The notes under the pieces: generated by a model
The model's database searches: none
What the model was told of the DNA's origin: nothing
The model's input: only the letters and a program-made list of their open reading frames with translations
Source: DSXH01 sp037446915
GTDB taxonomy: Bacteria > Bacteroidota > Ignavibacteria > Ignavibacteriales > Melioribacteraceae
NCBI GenBank assembly: GCA_037446915.1
Contig: JBBIHP010000010.1
Location: 1 to 45,121 of the forward strand
Direction: 5' to 3'
DNA: 45,121 nucleotides
Shown: positions 35,030 to 44,089 of the stretch, in pieces
Layout of the letters: each line of letters begins with the position of its first letter
Numbering within the stretch: position 1 is the stretch's first letter
Position numbers and translations under genes: made by a program

Positions 35030-36307
35030 TTATCGATTCATTTTTTGATATAAATCCATAATTGAATCGAACAATAATTGAGATACTCTTTGTCCGCCTA
35101 ATTGAGTAAAGTGTGAATAATCTTTAAGTGCTAAAGGAGGTGCAGCATTAACCCATGAATCCATTGAGTTTTCGCCACCCATTGATTCCCATAAATTCCA
35201 AAAAGTAATTCCGGTTTTTTCAATTATTTTCTTTTGTGCCTCAAGAAGGAGAGATACATCAGGGTTAGTTATAAACTTATTCCCTCTTTTCATAGTTTTA
35301 TCACCAACTCCAATTAAAAGAAAACTTGCATTGGGGAATAATGTCTTAAATTCTTCTATAATTGTTACCATTTTGTTTTCATAAAGATTGAAGATATTCT
35401 TATTAGGCGAATTAACATTCGCCCCGTAAGTAAGAATCACCAGATTGTATTCGATCAGTTCGTTGAAATCTTTTATTATATTTTTTGGAATATCTGCCAA
35501 TGAGACACCAGAATTACCCGGCATCGGGAAATTATCGAGATAGACACCATTACCTGATTCCAGACTCACACCATAGCAATAAGGAGCCTTTCCAGAAACA
35601 AATTTTAACTCAATAGATGTAACCTGATCCTTTAAATCAATTTTTAATTCCTGAACATTATTTCCAGGTTTAAGTTGAATTGTGGTTTTTGTTTTATTGT
35701 TTACAGTGTATTGAAATGTTGTTGAATTATCTGCATTGCTATAGTAGAATTTAATTATCCTAAATGAACTTGTAGATGATAAATAATTTGTTGATTCATA
35801 TTTAACCCAGCTGCCGGGTTTTGGAACTGCCACCGATCCGCTAATGCCAAATGGTAGCCGATCGGGATTGCGTGTAATAATTGCAACATAATCCCAATCA
35901 TCTGAAAATGTATGCTTGGTAGTTTGTCGCATTTTTATATCGACTGACACTATTTGTAATAAACCAGCACCCTTTCCACCAAATCTTTCCTGGAATTTTT
36001 CTCTTAACCATTCACTTATAACATCTCCTTGAATTAAGGAATCGCCGTAATGAGCAATTTTTATTACCTTTTCTTTTGAATTTTTTAATGCATTAAAAAA
36101 CTTTTTCATCTGCTCTGTGTTACCACTTAATGGAACAAATTTACCAAGTTGGATTCTACTTTGAGTAAATACATCAGAACCGGAATAAAATCCGAATCCT
36201 GAAAGAATAAAATTATCATTGCTATTATTTGAGTATGGTATTGGTTTTGCATGAATTGCTAATGGTAATACTATAAAAAACAATAATATGATTCGCGGGA
36301 ATTTCAT
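35030..36307 (-). CDS. Secreted SGNH/GDSL hydrolase with inserted beta module
   Basis: 425 residues with a Sec signal peptide (core IILLFFIVLPLAI, cleavage after HAK region, about 20). SGNH blocks: I with Ser90 (AHYGDSLIQGD), III with Asn297 (LTYGANV), V with Asp396 and His399 (DYSH). Between blocks I and II (about 125-255) lies a beta-rich insertion, an arrangement like esterases such as Ape1 that carry an embedded carbohydrate-binding module. It probably removes or transfers acetyl groups on a polysaccharide outside the inner membrane; substrate unproved. It sits between the TPR-barrel exporter and the GT2 synthase, in keeping with polymer modification during export. Confidence 0.78.
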   Translation of the reverse strand: MKFPRIILLFFIVLPLAIHAKPIPYSNNSNDNFILSGFGFYSGSDVFTQSRIQLGKFVPLSGNTEQMKKFFNALKNSKEKVIKIAHYGDSLIQGDVISEWLREKFQERFGGKGAGLLQIVSVDIKMRQTTKHTFSDDWDYVAIITRNPDRLPFGISGSVAVPKPGSWVKYESTNYLSSTSSFRIIKFYYSNADNSTTFQYTVNNKTKTTIQLKPGNNVQELKIDLKDQVTSIELKFVSGKAPYCYGVSLESGNGVYLDNFPMPGNSGVSLADIPKNIIKDFNELIEYNLVILTYGANVNSPNKNIFNLYENKMVTIIEEFKTLFPNASFLLIGVGDKTMKRGNKFITNPDVSLLLEAQKKIIEKTGITFWNLWESMGGENSMDSWVNAAPPLALKDYSHFTQLGGQRVSQLLFDSIMDLYQKMNR

Positions 36308-36393
36308 AATAATATTTGTCTTTTTTATTTGAATAATTGCTGAAATATAATAATTTTTTTTCAGCAGATTTGGTATCTGATAGGATATTTTAA

Positions 36394-39300
36394 TTAGAAA
36401 AGACTCCAGTAGGCTGATAAAGAAGCAGAAAATGAACGATAACCGGCATCGTATCTAAAGCTATTTGAAAAACCGATTCTACCACTAATGTTTAGATACT
36501 TTATTAGATTGTAAACTGCTTCAGCATAAATCTCACTTATAACAAAATCAGCTTTAGGTACATACCCTAATTTACCGCCAAAATTTCCCTTTAAAGAAGT
36601 GCCATACTTCCATGAATATTCACACCAGAGACTATGTGAATCAAAGTCCTGGGGTGAATAATAATAAGTTGAAATAAATGCGAAGTCAGAGAAAAAGTAT
36701 TCGTAGCCAAAATAAGCATTGTCAAAAAACTTTTTACCAATCCTCAACTGAAAATCATTTCCTTCATTTTTATCGGATAATTTATAATAACTATAGAACC
36801 CGGAAATCCGCATTAAGTCTTTCAACTGGTAGTAACCGGTTAGTCTATATAATTCCGATTTATATCTAATATTGATCAACGTAGGTGAATATAGAATTAA
36901 TCTCGCATCATTATTTTCATAATAAGCTGCAACAGAAAAACTCTCCGGTTTTTCATAACGGAATGTTATATCTCCAATATTTTTATTTGGCTCACCGGGT
37001 ACAGTTAGAACTCCATAGCTTCCTGATAAAGAGACTAATTGTGAAAAGTAAATTGACAAGATCCCTTTGATAGTAGTAAAATTTCTATTAAATAAATCGG
37101 TTCTGATATTTGTTCTGCCCCAGTATCCCCCGATACCAAGGAAACCGAAAATACCGGCATCAAGTCTTAGACCGTAACTCCACAATTTTAAGTTCTGGTT
37201 ATCGGCATAGTAATTTGTAAACGGGGATAAACCAACATTAGTTGGAATAAATCCGTAAAAGAAATTACCGATAGAATTAATACCTCTACTAAAGCCTGAA
37301 GGAGGAATCCAGCTTAGTCTTTGTTTTAATATTCTAACCTCTGAAGTATCTGTCGTACTTTCCAGTAATTCATCGTATATATCTTCTGCTCTTCCGTATT
37401 CACCTTCTAATGTATAAGCATCTGCAAGGTACATTCTGCTTAAATCAATATCTTTTTTGATATAAGAATTATCAGGGAGTTCTAATAATTCTTCAAATAA
37501 TTCATCTGCCCTTTCAAGTTCTTTATTCCTTATGTAATATTCTCCCAGAAAGACAAGTCTTTTATTTAAGTCCTTTAATTCCTGTTCATTTTCTGCTTTG
37601 GAAATTAATTCTCTATAAATTTTCTCAGCTTTGGCCGGTTGGTCCGTTACTGCATACGCATCTGCTAAAAATAGATTTAGTTCATCATCATCTGGTTTAA
37701 TTTTCCGGAGACTTTCAAGTTCTGAAACTGCCATAAGTGAATCTTTATTGTAGTAATAAATTCTAGCTCTTTTTACTGCAAGACGGTAATCAAATTCATC
37801 ATTAAGAAGTTTATCATAAATTTCTATTGCTTTTGGAAAATCCTTTGTGCATGCAACAATATCAGCATATTCTCTTAATTCATCTCTTGTAGGAGCAGTT
37901 CGTTTAGAAAAATATTCTTCGTATTTCTTTCTAGCTTCTTCGCAATTACCATCATCTACATATCTACCGGCTTCAGCTTTAATTTCGAAAACCAGTTGCT
38001 CTTCGTAAGCAGAGAGATGAATAGCATAATTACTTTCAGCAGTTTCAACTTCCGGATCATCAGGTGCAATACTTTTGGCAATATCAAGATATTTTCTTGC
38101 TTCAGGAAAATTCTTTTTACAAGAATACATAGAAGCCAATGATATATAAGCATGAATTTCATTCGGTCTGTTTGCAACAACATTCAACAAATATTTTTCG
38201 GCTATATCAAAATCCAGAACAGTCCATACAGCAATCTGCCCTCTTAATAATTGATAATCGAGATTATTCGGATCATACTGTAACAACTTATTTAGCTGTG
38301 AAATTGAACGTTCCCATTCATAATTCCAAGCACAGTATTTGGAATAGAGAAAACGTGCATCAAGGTCCTGATCTTCAGGAATATTTTCGAGATATTCACT
38401 TAATATTTCTATAGCATTATCGAAATAAAAAAGGTTGGAATATGCTTCGGCTAATTTTATAACTGCTTGTTTATCCGTCGGATCTTTCTTTAAAATCTCT
38501 GTATAGAATGTAACCGCATTATTAAAAGTACTATCGCGATAGTCCGTTACTGTTTTAAGTAAACTTTTAAACTCATCATTATCACTTTGTGAAGTCTGTA
38601 ATATTTGTAATTGCTGATATGCTTCTTCGTAACGGTTAGCGGCAATTAATTCATTAATAAGGTTATAACGTATCTGGTTGTTTTCCGGGTCTCTCTGAAG
38701 TATTGAAGTATATCGATCGATCGGATAGACTTTTTCATACGCCCTTGGTTGATATTGAAGGAGATATGCTTGATTTCTTGCCTGGTCTAATCCGTCTTCA
38801 GCTTCCTTAAAAAATGGTTTGAAGGAAAGAGCTTTCTTAAAAGCGTCTTCGGCAATTTTTGTTTTGCTGAGCCATAATGTAAAATAACCGTAACGGCTCC
38901 ATAATCTCCAGTCGTCAGGATAACGATCTACATACTTTTTTAGTATTCGTTCCCCTTTTACAATTGAACCAGTTTTTGCAAGGATTTCTGTATAACGAAT
39001 AATTTCATCGGGCGATGCATTATCATCACGTTTAAGATATTCATCATACCAAAGTTCAGCATTACTCCATTCTTCAAGCCAACGATAACTCTTTCCAATT
39101 TCCAAATAGCTGAAAGCATAATTCGGATCAACTGCAATATCTCTTTTGTGTCCTTCAATTTTTTTGTAAAGAAGGGCATGCCATGTAGAAATAACTCTGT
39201 TGAGATCAATTTGAATTTGTTTATTTGATGGATCAAGTCGGCGTGCACGTCTAAGGTCTAAAACTGAATATTGATATTCGGTAGTAGTTTCGTAGCATAA

Positions 39301-39495
39301 TCCTCGTAAGTGATATCCTTCTGCTAATTGCGGATTGGCAGCAATAAATTTGTGGAGCTGGTCAATTGCTTCTTTATATCTGCCTTCTTTAATTAAAATT
39401 TCGGCCTGGCGTTTTAATACATTGGAATTTACCTGAGAGTAGGCAATAGTGGTTGCAAGTAATAATGTAAATAGTATTTTAACACTGTACCTCAT
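36394..39495 (-). CDS. TPR / outer-membrane beta-barrel polysaccharide exporter-like protein
   Basis: 1033-aa protein. Signal peptide (MRYSVKILFTLLLATTIAYS), then a very long TPR superhelix (about 25-730, over fifteen repeats; e.g. GRYKEAIDQLHKFIAANP, AEGYHLRGL), then about 300 residues of alternating strands (about 735-1033) with a final aromatic Phe, as in outer-membrane barrels. This TPR-plus-barrel plan matches PgaA, BcsC and PelB, which carry exopolysaccharide across periplasm and outer membrane. It starts on the ATPase stop (TAATG), so the two are translationally coupled. The SGNH gene follows after 86 bases. The barrel sequence itself is not assignable to one family by eye (YaiO-like is possible). 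Confidence 0.78.
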   Translation of the reverse strand: MRYSVKILFTLLLATTIAYSQVNSNVLKRQAEILIKEGRYKEAIDQLHKFIAANPQLAEGYHLRGLCYETTTEYQYSVLDLRRARRLDPSNKQIQIDLNRVISTWHALLYKKIEGHKRDIAVDPNYAFSYLEIGKSYRWLEEWSNAELWYDEYLKRDDNASPDEIIRYTEILAKTGSIVKGERILKKYVDRYPDDWRLWSRYGYFTLWLSKTKIAEDAFKKALSFKPFFKEAEDGLDQARNQAYLLQYQPRAYEKVYPIDRYTSILQRDPENNQIRYNLINELIAANRYEEAYQQLQILQTSQSDNDEFKSLLKTVTDYRDSTFNNAVTFYTEILKKDPTDKQAVIKLAEAYSNLFYFDNAIEILSEYLENIPEDQDLDARFLYSKYCAWNYEWERSISQLNKLLQYDPNNLDYQLLRGQIAVWTVLDFDIAEKYLLNVVANRPNEIHAYISLASMYSCKKNFPEARKYLDIAKSIAPDDPEVETAESNYAIHLSAYEEQLVFEIKAEAGRYVDDGNCEEARKKYEEYFSKRTAPTRDELREYADIVACTKDFPKAIEIYDKLLNDEFDYRLAVKRARIYYYNKDSLMAVSELESLRKIKPDDDELNLFLADAYAVTDQPAKAEKIYRELISKAENEQELKDLNKRLVFLGEYYIRNKELERADELFEELLELPDNSYIKKDIDLSRMYLADAYTLEGEYGRAEDIYDELLESTTDTSEVRILKQRLSWIPPSGFSRGINSIGNFFYGFIPTNVGLSPFTNYYADNQNLKLWSYGLRLDAGIFGFLGIGGYWGRTNIRTDLFNRNFTTIKGILSIYFSQLVSLSGSYGVLTVPGEPNKNIGDITFRYEKPESFSVAAYYENNDARLILYSPTLINIRYKSELYRLTGYYQLKDLMRISGFYSYYKLSDKNEGNDFQLRIGKKFFDNAYFGYEYFFSDFAFISTYYYSPQDFDSHSLWCEYSWKYGTSLKGNFGGKLGYVPKADFVISEIYAEAVYNLIKYLNISGRIGFSNSFRYDAGYRSFSASLSAYWSLF

Positions 39496-40754
39496 TAACC
39501 GATATATTTGTTTAATGGCTGATATGTATTTGTAGACGATGTTTCTGCTGTTAAAACAAACTCCATCATCGATTCAGCATTTTCAACACGTTCATCAACT
39601 TCCAAGTTGAATATTGAAATATACTCGAGTGCTGCATTAATATAATTTGGATCGTGACTTGGAAGATTATTTTGAACGTTGCTCATTAAGTCAACTACTG
39701 TTTTTAAATTTCCTCTAACAAGCAGCACAATAACTTTGTTTTCTATAATACAAATCTTATCCTTCTTACTTGTTGCATGCCTAATTGCATTCTGCAATTG
39801 ATTAATAGTAAGGATACCTTTTATCTGTGCAGCTGGATCCAACTTGAATGAAACTATATTGAATGTTTGTCCTGTGCTTTTATAAAGCGCAATCTGGTTA
39901 TTAAGTATCAACAGGAAATCATTATAATTATAGATATTAGAAAAAGCATAAGGTTCGGTAGGCACATCAATCTTAGTAGGTCTGTTTATCATTCTTGGCC
40001 GTGGTAGCGACGCCGGGGTTTCATCTGTAGTATAAAGAGGTTCTTTAGAAAATTCTGTTATTACGCCTTTGTATGGTTCGATTCTATAGTCTGCTGTAAA
40101 TTCACCTTCAGTGTGTCCTACATTAGGAATAATAGTAACAGTGCCACTGTGAATTCTTTCTCCAGCACCGACTTGCTTTTTTAATTGAATTACTCCAGTA
40201 ACAAATTGTGTAAGACCTTCAACAATTGATTGTGTCTTTTGTGTAGCAGGTTCACTTATTATAAACATGCTCGTAATATCTCTCTCTTCAATTGTTTCGA
40301 GTGTATGAAGGAAAGTATCTCTTAGGTGATCAAGATTCTTGAAACCGACGAACGGAGTAAGTTCATCAAAAACTATTCTTGTCGGATTGTATTGATTAAC
40401 CACCGTTATAATATCATTGAAATACTCTACAAGATAATCATCGGGGTTATACATATCATAAATATCATTTGGTGGTGCAACGCGCACTACAATAATTAAA
40501 TTCTGATTCATGTAAGATTGGATGTCAAAGTTCAATGATGCTGCTTGAATCATTAGATCTTTAGGACGCATAATAGTAAAGAACAAACATACTTCAGCGT
40601 TCTTGGCAGCTTCTAAAGCACATTGTAATCCAATTAATGTTCTGCCCGATTTCCTCGGACCAACTACAATGTAACTTCCACCTCTATAAATCCCGCCCCA
40701 GTTTTTATCAATAAATGAAAATCCTGAGGGGATTCTTCGTACTGAACTTACCAT
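39495..40754 (-). CDS. RecA/KaiC-like ATPase with GGDEF-like C-terminal domain
   Basis: 419-aa cytoplasmic protein. Residues about 8-235 are a RecA/KaiC-like core: Walker A GPRKSGRT (32-39) has Arg38 where Lys is expected, while Walker B RIVFDEL keeps Asp130-Glu131. Residues about 275-405 look like a degenerate GGDEF fold (FNIVSFKLD, LTINQLQNAIRHATSKKDK, VIVLLVRG) without a GGDEF signature or an RxxD inhibitory site. BcsE, a c-di-GMP-sensing regulator of cellulose secretion, is built in a comparable way from a RecA-like fold plus a degenerate GGDEF domain. The TAATG link to the TPR-barrel gene supports a regulatory role in the export system. Whether it binds ATP or c-di-GMP is unknown. Confidence 0.72.
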   Translation of the reverse strand: MVSSVRRIPSGFSFIDKNWGGIYRGGSYIVVGPRKSGRTLIGLQCALEAAKNAEVCLFFTIMRPKDLMIQAASLNFDIQSYMNQNLIIVVRVAPPNDIYDMYNPDDYLVEYFNDIITVVNQYNPTRIVFDELTPFVGFKNLDHLRDTFLHTLETIEERDITSMFIISEPATQKTQSIVEGLTQFVTGVIQLKKQVGAGERIHSGTVTIIPNVGHTEGEFTADYRIEPYKGVITEFSKEPLYTTDETPASLPRPRMINRPTKIDVPTEPYAFSNIYNYNDFLLILNNQIALYKSTGQTFNIVSFKLDPAAQIKGILTINQLQNAIRHATSKKDKICIIENKVIVLLVRGNLKTVVDLMSNVQNNLPSHDPNYINAALEYISIFNLEVDERVENAESMMEFVLTAETSSTNTYQPLNKYIG

Positions 40755-40797
40755 GATCTTACCTATTATTTACTTTTACTAAGGTGCATATAGCCAA

Positions 40798-40827
40798 ATT
40801 ATATGCCATGTATACTTTCAAAAACAA
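40798..40827 (-). promoter_or_regulatory. Candidate promoter of the ATPase-TPR-barrel genes
   Basis: Minus-strand perfect -10 TATAAT (40798-40803) with an 18-base spacer to a weak -35 TTGTTT (40822-40827), about 44 bases before the ATPase start. AGGTAAG serves as ribosome-binding site. Confidence 0.35.
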
Positions 40828-40898
40828 CCAATTATTGCACTTTTTCTAACAAACCTTTGTCAATAATGATAATTTGCACCAAAACAATACACTCAAAA

Positions 40899-42560
40899 TT
40901 ACCTGTTTACAAGATTACCAAATACAAAAATTGCAGTTGCATTAGCAGCAATAGTTGGTTCATTTGTAATATAATCTACACGGTCATCCCGGTAAAACAT
41001 ATCACTCGTCTGAAACTTAGCATATTTATCAGGATTTTCATATGTGATATTGTAATTTTTCAAAAATTCTTTAGTAGCCGGACCGGCTGCAAATCCACCA
41101 TTTAATTTACCTTTGATAAATGAAACCTGATGATGGAAATTTTTTGTGAAGTTTTTACCGACATTATAAATAAAACTTATACCCCAGGGGTTGCGACCTA
41201 AAATAAAATCTTTTTGAATTGTTGCGAGTGAGTTATAAGCTTTATCATTACTTAAACGTGACCATAAAATATTCAGCAAAGTAATTCCTAATAAAGTATG
41301 GTTTGTTCCCCAACTTAGTGTGGTACCTAAACCAAATAAATTGTTTTGCATATTTTTAGAAAAATGTTCCAGGCTATTTTTTATAAAGTCCTTATATTTT
41401 GCATCGAACATTGCAAGACGATAATGAGCAATTGAATTAATATTTCCCCAGCTCCACCAGAAATCCGATCCGGCAGAATCGGCATAAAGTTTTGCATCGT
41501 TTAAGTAATTCGGTTTTTTGTTGGTAAGGTAAAGTTCAACAGCTCCGAGAGCCATTTTACCTTCGAATGAATTATCCAGATACATACCCGTTCCGCTACT
41601 ATCAACATCGGGTACCCGGTTTCTAATAGAATAATATTTTTCAGCAAGTCCCAGACATTTATCGGCAAATTCATTGTATTGGAATTTATCGCGCCATATT
41701 CGTGATGCGATTGCCATAGTAGCAGAATAAATCCCTATTAAATTTTTTCCAATTCCAACGAATCCGGGTCTATCGAAAGCAAGCGGATCATCTTCGGGCA
41801 ATCGCCAACCAACATCATGATCTCTTAGATCCTGAACCTGTGTAATGAACTTATCATTCTTATAAGCAGCACGGATCATCCAATCCAAACCGATTTTAGC
41901 TTCTTCAAGAATATCCGGAGAACCGTTTCTGTCCCTATCAAATCCGAATTTCTGCGGATTGAATTCATAAGCAAATAAAAGTATATATGTAGAGTAAGCA
42001 GTTGTATTAAGAAACTTAACATAGTCTCCGGCATCATGCCATCCTCCAGTTAAATCGACTGATTGCTGAAGAGTTCTTTTACCATCTACAATACTTGTTG
42101 CATCTGCAATATGACAAACATTATGGAGTTCGGGATTTGTGTATCCGCATCGCTGTATTTTAAAAAAATCAAGTAATAATTCTGCGATCCCTTTATTAAC
42201 ATAGTTACTAATTGCAAAGGGGAAAGATTGACGATTCCCAGCTTCAAGCAAAAACTCACCTGTTTGTGTAACGGTTGTAAAATCAAATGAGTATGTAAAC
42301 TTGAAATTACCGTATGGACCAAGATTATTTTTTAAAACCTGAGAATAAGCACTTTGATTCGTCCGTATATTTTTTACTTCAATTTTAAGCCCATCCAGAT
42401 TTGTATTAGATAGTATAATAGCAGTTTTATTTTCGTCAGTTAGAAAGCCGACCTGATTCAACCTGAAATATATTTCTGTTTCTGCTTTTAAATTAACATT
42501 ACAGTTTGTAACTAAAACCAGTAAGATACTCAGGTAGATATATAAACTAATTCTTTTCAT
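40899..42560 (-). CDS. GH9 endoglucanase
   Basis: 553-aa exported glycoside hydrolase family 9 enzyme. Signal peptide (core LYIYLSILLVLV), then an Ig-like CelD_N module (about 29-118) and the (alpha/alpha)6 barrel (about 123-553). Catalytic nucleophile/base region GGWHDAGDYVKF has Asp176 and Asp179, and the acid Glu534 is in YITNEPTIAANA. GH9 enzymes hydrolyse beta-1,4-glucans such as cellulose. Position upstream of a polysaccharide-export operon suggests a role like the BcsZ cellulase that trims the nascent polymer, though digestion of external cellulose is equally possible. It has no T9SS sorting domain. ATG preceded by GCGGAA. Confidence 0.92.
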   Translation of the reverse strand: MKRISLYIYLSILLVLVTNCNVNLKAETEIYFRLNQVGFLTDENKTAIILSNTNLDGLKIEVKNIRTNQSAYSQVLKNNLGPYGNFKFTYSFDFTTVTQTGEFLLEAGNRQSFPFAISNYVNKGIAELLLDFFKIQRCGYTNPELHNVCHIADATSIVDGKRTLQQSVDLTGGWHDAGDYVKFLNTTAYSTYILLFAYEFNPQKFGFDRDRNGSPDILEEAKIGLDWMIRAAYKNDKFITQVQDLRDHDVGWRLPEDDPLAFDRPGFVGIGKNLIGIYSATMAIASRIWRDKFQYNEFADKCLGLAEKYYSIRNRVPDVDSSGTGMYLDNSFEGKMALGAVELYLTNKKPNYLNDAKLYADSAGSDFWWSWGNINSIAHYRLAMFDAKYKDFIKNSLEHFSKNMQNNLFGLGTTLSWGTNHTLLGITLLNILWSRLSNDKAYNSLATIQKDFILGRNPWGISFIYNVGKNFTKNFHHQVSFIKGKLNGGFAAGPATKEFLKNYNITYENPDKYAKFQTSDMFYRDDRVDYITNEPTIAANATAIFVFGNLVNR

Positions 42561-42746
42561 TTTCCGCTTTCAATTTTCCGGATTTTGGTCGATACACGAA
42601 ATTATAAACAGTGGAATTCTATAATGAGTTCGTTCTGATACTAAGTAAATCTCATTCCGGCTGGTAAGATAATTTGTTTATAAGTAAAATAAAAATCCAG
42701 TGTATGGAGGAACGTAAAATCATTCTCTCCCCTTCATAAAAATTTA

Positions 42747-43778
42747 TTATATGGTCAATTTATTTTTATCAGGAATTATTCCAAGACCATTACCATCAGG
42801 TAAAATAAGCTCCCCATCTATAACAGTTTGGCAAACGAAAGGATCATTCAGTATTAAGAGATTACCATCAAGATCCGCATAATCAACTAGTGCAGATAAT
42901 TGAATTGCAGCAGAAATGGCACAAGAGGATTCCGTCATACATCCAAGCATAATCTTCAAATTTGCCTCTCTTCCCTTTTTAATCAATTTATATGCTTCTG
43001 TAATTCCTCCGCACTTCATTAACTTAATATTTATACCGGTAAAGCAATTCTTGACCACATCAATCTCTCGTATATTCTGAATTGATTCATCAGCAATTAT
43101 TGGTAATAGCGATCTTTCACTTAACCACGCTGAGTCATCATAATTGCTGATCGGGAACGGTTGCTCTACCAATAGAACATTGTTCTCTGCCAGATAATTA
43201 ACAATCTCCAGTGCTGAATATTTATCTTTCCAACCCTGATTGGCATCTACATAAAGCGGTTTATCAGTACATTCTCTAATCAACTCTAAAATTTTCCGGT
43301 CATTCTCAGTTCCCAGCTTAATTTTTAGAATTTTATATGACTTAGCTTCTTCTATTTTTTTAATAATCATTTCAGGTGAATCGATTCCAATTGTATATGA
43401 AGTGAAAGGCAGTGGTGATTTCTCAATTCCATATAAGTCATAACAAGATTGATTTGATATCTTTCCATATAGATCGTGCAAAGCAATATTGATGGAAGCT
43501 TTAGCAGCATAATCATTTATGGAAAGAGAATTTATTTCTTTGTTCAAATCGATCAGGTCATTAAAGGAATTGATATCTCTAAGCTTAATCCTATTTAGAA
43601 ATGAAATTACAGAATCCTGAGTTTCACCAAGGTAAGGAGGTAAACTTGCTTCTCCATATCCCTCATATTCTCCCTGAGCAAGTTTTATAATTACTGCCGG
43701 TGTTGATAATCTGGAGTGGTATGAAATTCCGAATTTGTGTCTTAGCAGCAATTCATATTTCTGAAATTTTATTTCCAT
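42747..43778 (-). CDS. Enolase-superfamily dipeptide epimerase
   Basis: 343 residues of the muconate-lactonising/L-Ala-D/L-Glu epimerase type. KxK base Lys152-Lys154 (LKIKLG), metal ligands Asp178 (DANQGW), Glu205 (VEQPF) and Asp230 (ADES), and second base Lys252 (NIKLMKCGG) are all present. The 343-aa length and KIKLG plus MKCGG favour dipeptide epimerases that recycle murein peptides. Cytoplasmic; ATG at 43778 follows a tandem terminator region, so it has its own transcript. Substrate specificity would need a binding-site comparison. Confidence 0.88.
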   Translation of the reverse strand: MEIKFQKYELLLRHKFGISYHSRLSTPAVIIKLAQGEYEGYGEASLPPYLGETQDSVISFLNRIKLRDINSFNDLIDLNKEINSLSINDYAAKASINIALHDLYGKISNQSCYDLYGIEKSPLPFTSYTIGIDSPEMIIKKIEEAKSYKILKIKLGTENDRKILELIRECTDKPLYVDANQGWKDKYSALEIVNYLAENNVLLVEQPFPISNYDDSAWLSERSLLPIIADESIQNIREIDVVKNCFTGINIKLMKCGGITEAYKLIKKGREANLKIMLGCMTESSCAISAAIQLSALVDYADLDGNLLILNDPFVCQTVIDGELILPDGNGLGIIPDKNKLTI

Positions 43779-43836
43779 AATGAATTTTAAAATTAATATG
43801 AAAAATGCAGTATAATTTCTAGCTATTATTTAAAGA

Positions 43837-43872
43837 AAAAAAGGTCAACCCGAAAAATCGAGGTGACCTTTT
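43837..43872 (-). terminator. Terminator hairpin (second of two)
   Basis: Near-perfect stem AAAAGGTCAACC/GGTGACCTTTT with one bulged A, followed on the minus strand by eight T in a row. It ends transcripts coming from 44029 and upstream and insulates the epimerase gene; the symmetric U-rich flank could also work on the plus strand. Confidence 0.75.
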
Positions 43873-43888
43873 AATACATCTTTATTAT

Positions 43889-43919
43889 AAAATCCCCCGG
43901 TGCGGTTAAACACCGGAGG
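43889..43919 (-). terminator. Terminator hairpin (first of two) after the 30-aa ORF
   Basis: Stem CCGGTG/CACCGG extended by two more pairs past a mismatch, loop of 8, followed on the minus strand by ATTTTAT. It begins 18 bases past the stop of the 30-aa membrane peptide ORF, as for a terminal gene of a transcript. Confidence 0.6.
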
Positions 43920-43936
43920 TATCGCGTTTATTTATG

Positions 43937-44029
43937 CTAAGCAAAATATGCTTGATGACAAGCGTATAGAGCCAGGCCAATTACGGCTATCATCACGAAA
44001 ACGAAGATTGTTGCACCAAGTTTACCCAT
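43937..44029 (-). CDS. 30-aa single-pass membrane peptide
   Basis: ATG at 44029 to TAG at 43937. The product MGKLGATIFVFVMIAVIGLA continues to a short tail with LYACHQAYFA; residues about 6-23 form one hydrophobic helix, with a single Lys before it. AAGAGGT lies 7 bases upstream of the ATG and a tandem terminator starts 18 bases after the stop, both unlike random sequence. It may be a small membrane subunit or regulator. I do not recognise a family. Confidence 0.55.
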   Translation of the reverse strand: MGKLGATIFVFVMIAVIGLALYACHQAYFA

Positions 44030-44089
44030 TTTATTTACCTCTTAAAATTTTTGATGTAAAATGTTTTTCATAATTCAGTTTACTAAAAA

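Noticed and set aside
36339..36365. Inverted repeat GCTGAAA/TTTCAGC in the gap before the SGNH gene
   Set aside because: Only 7 bp with a 13-base AT loop and no U-run in the reading direction; likely chance.
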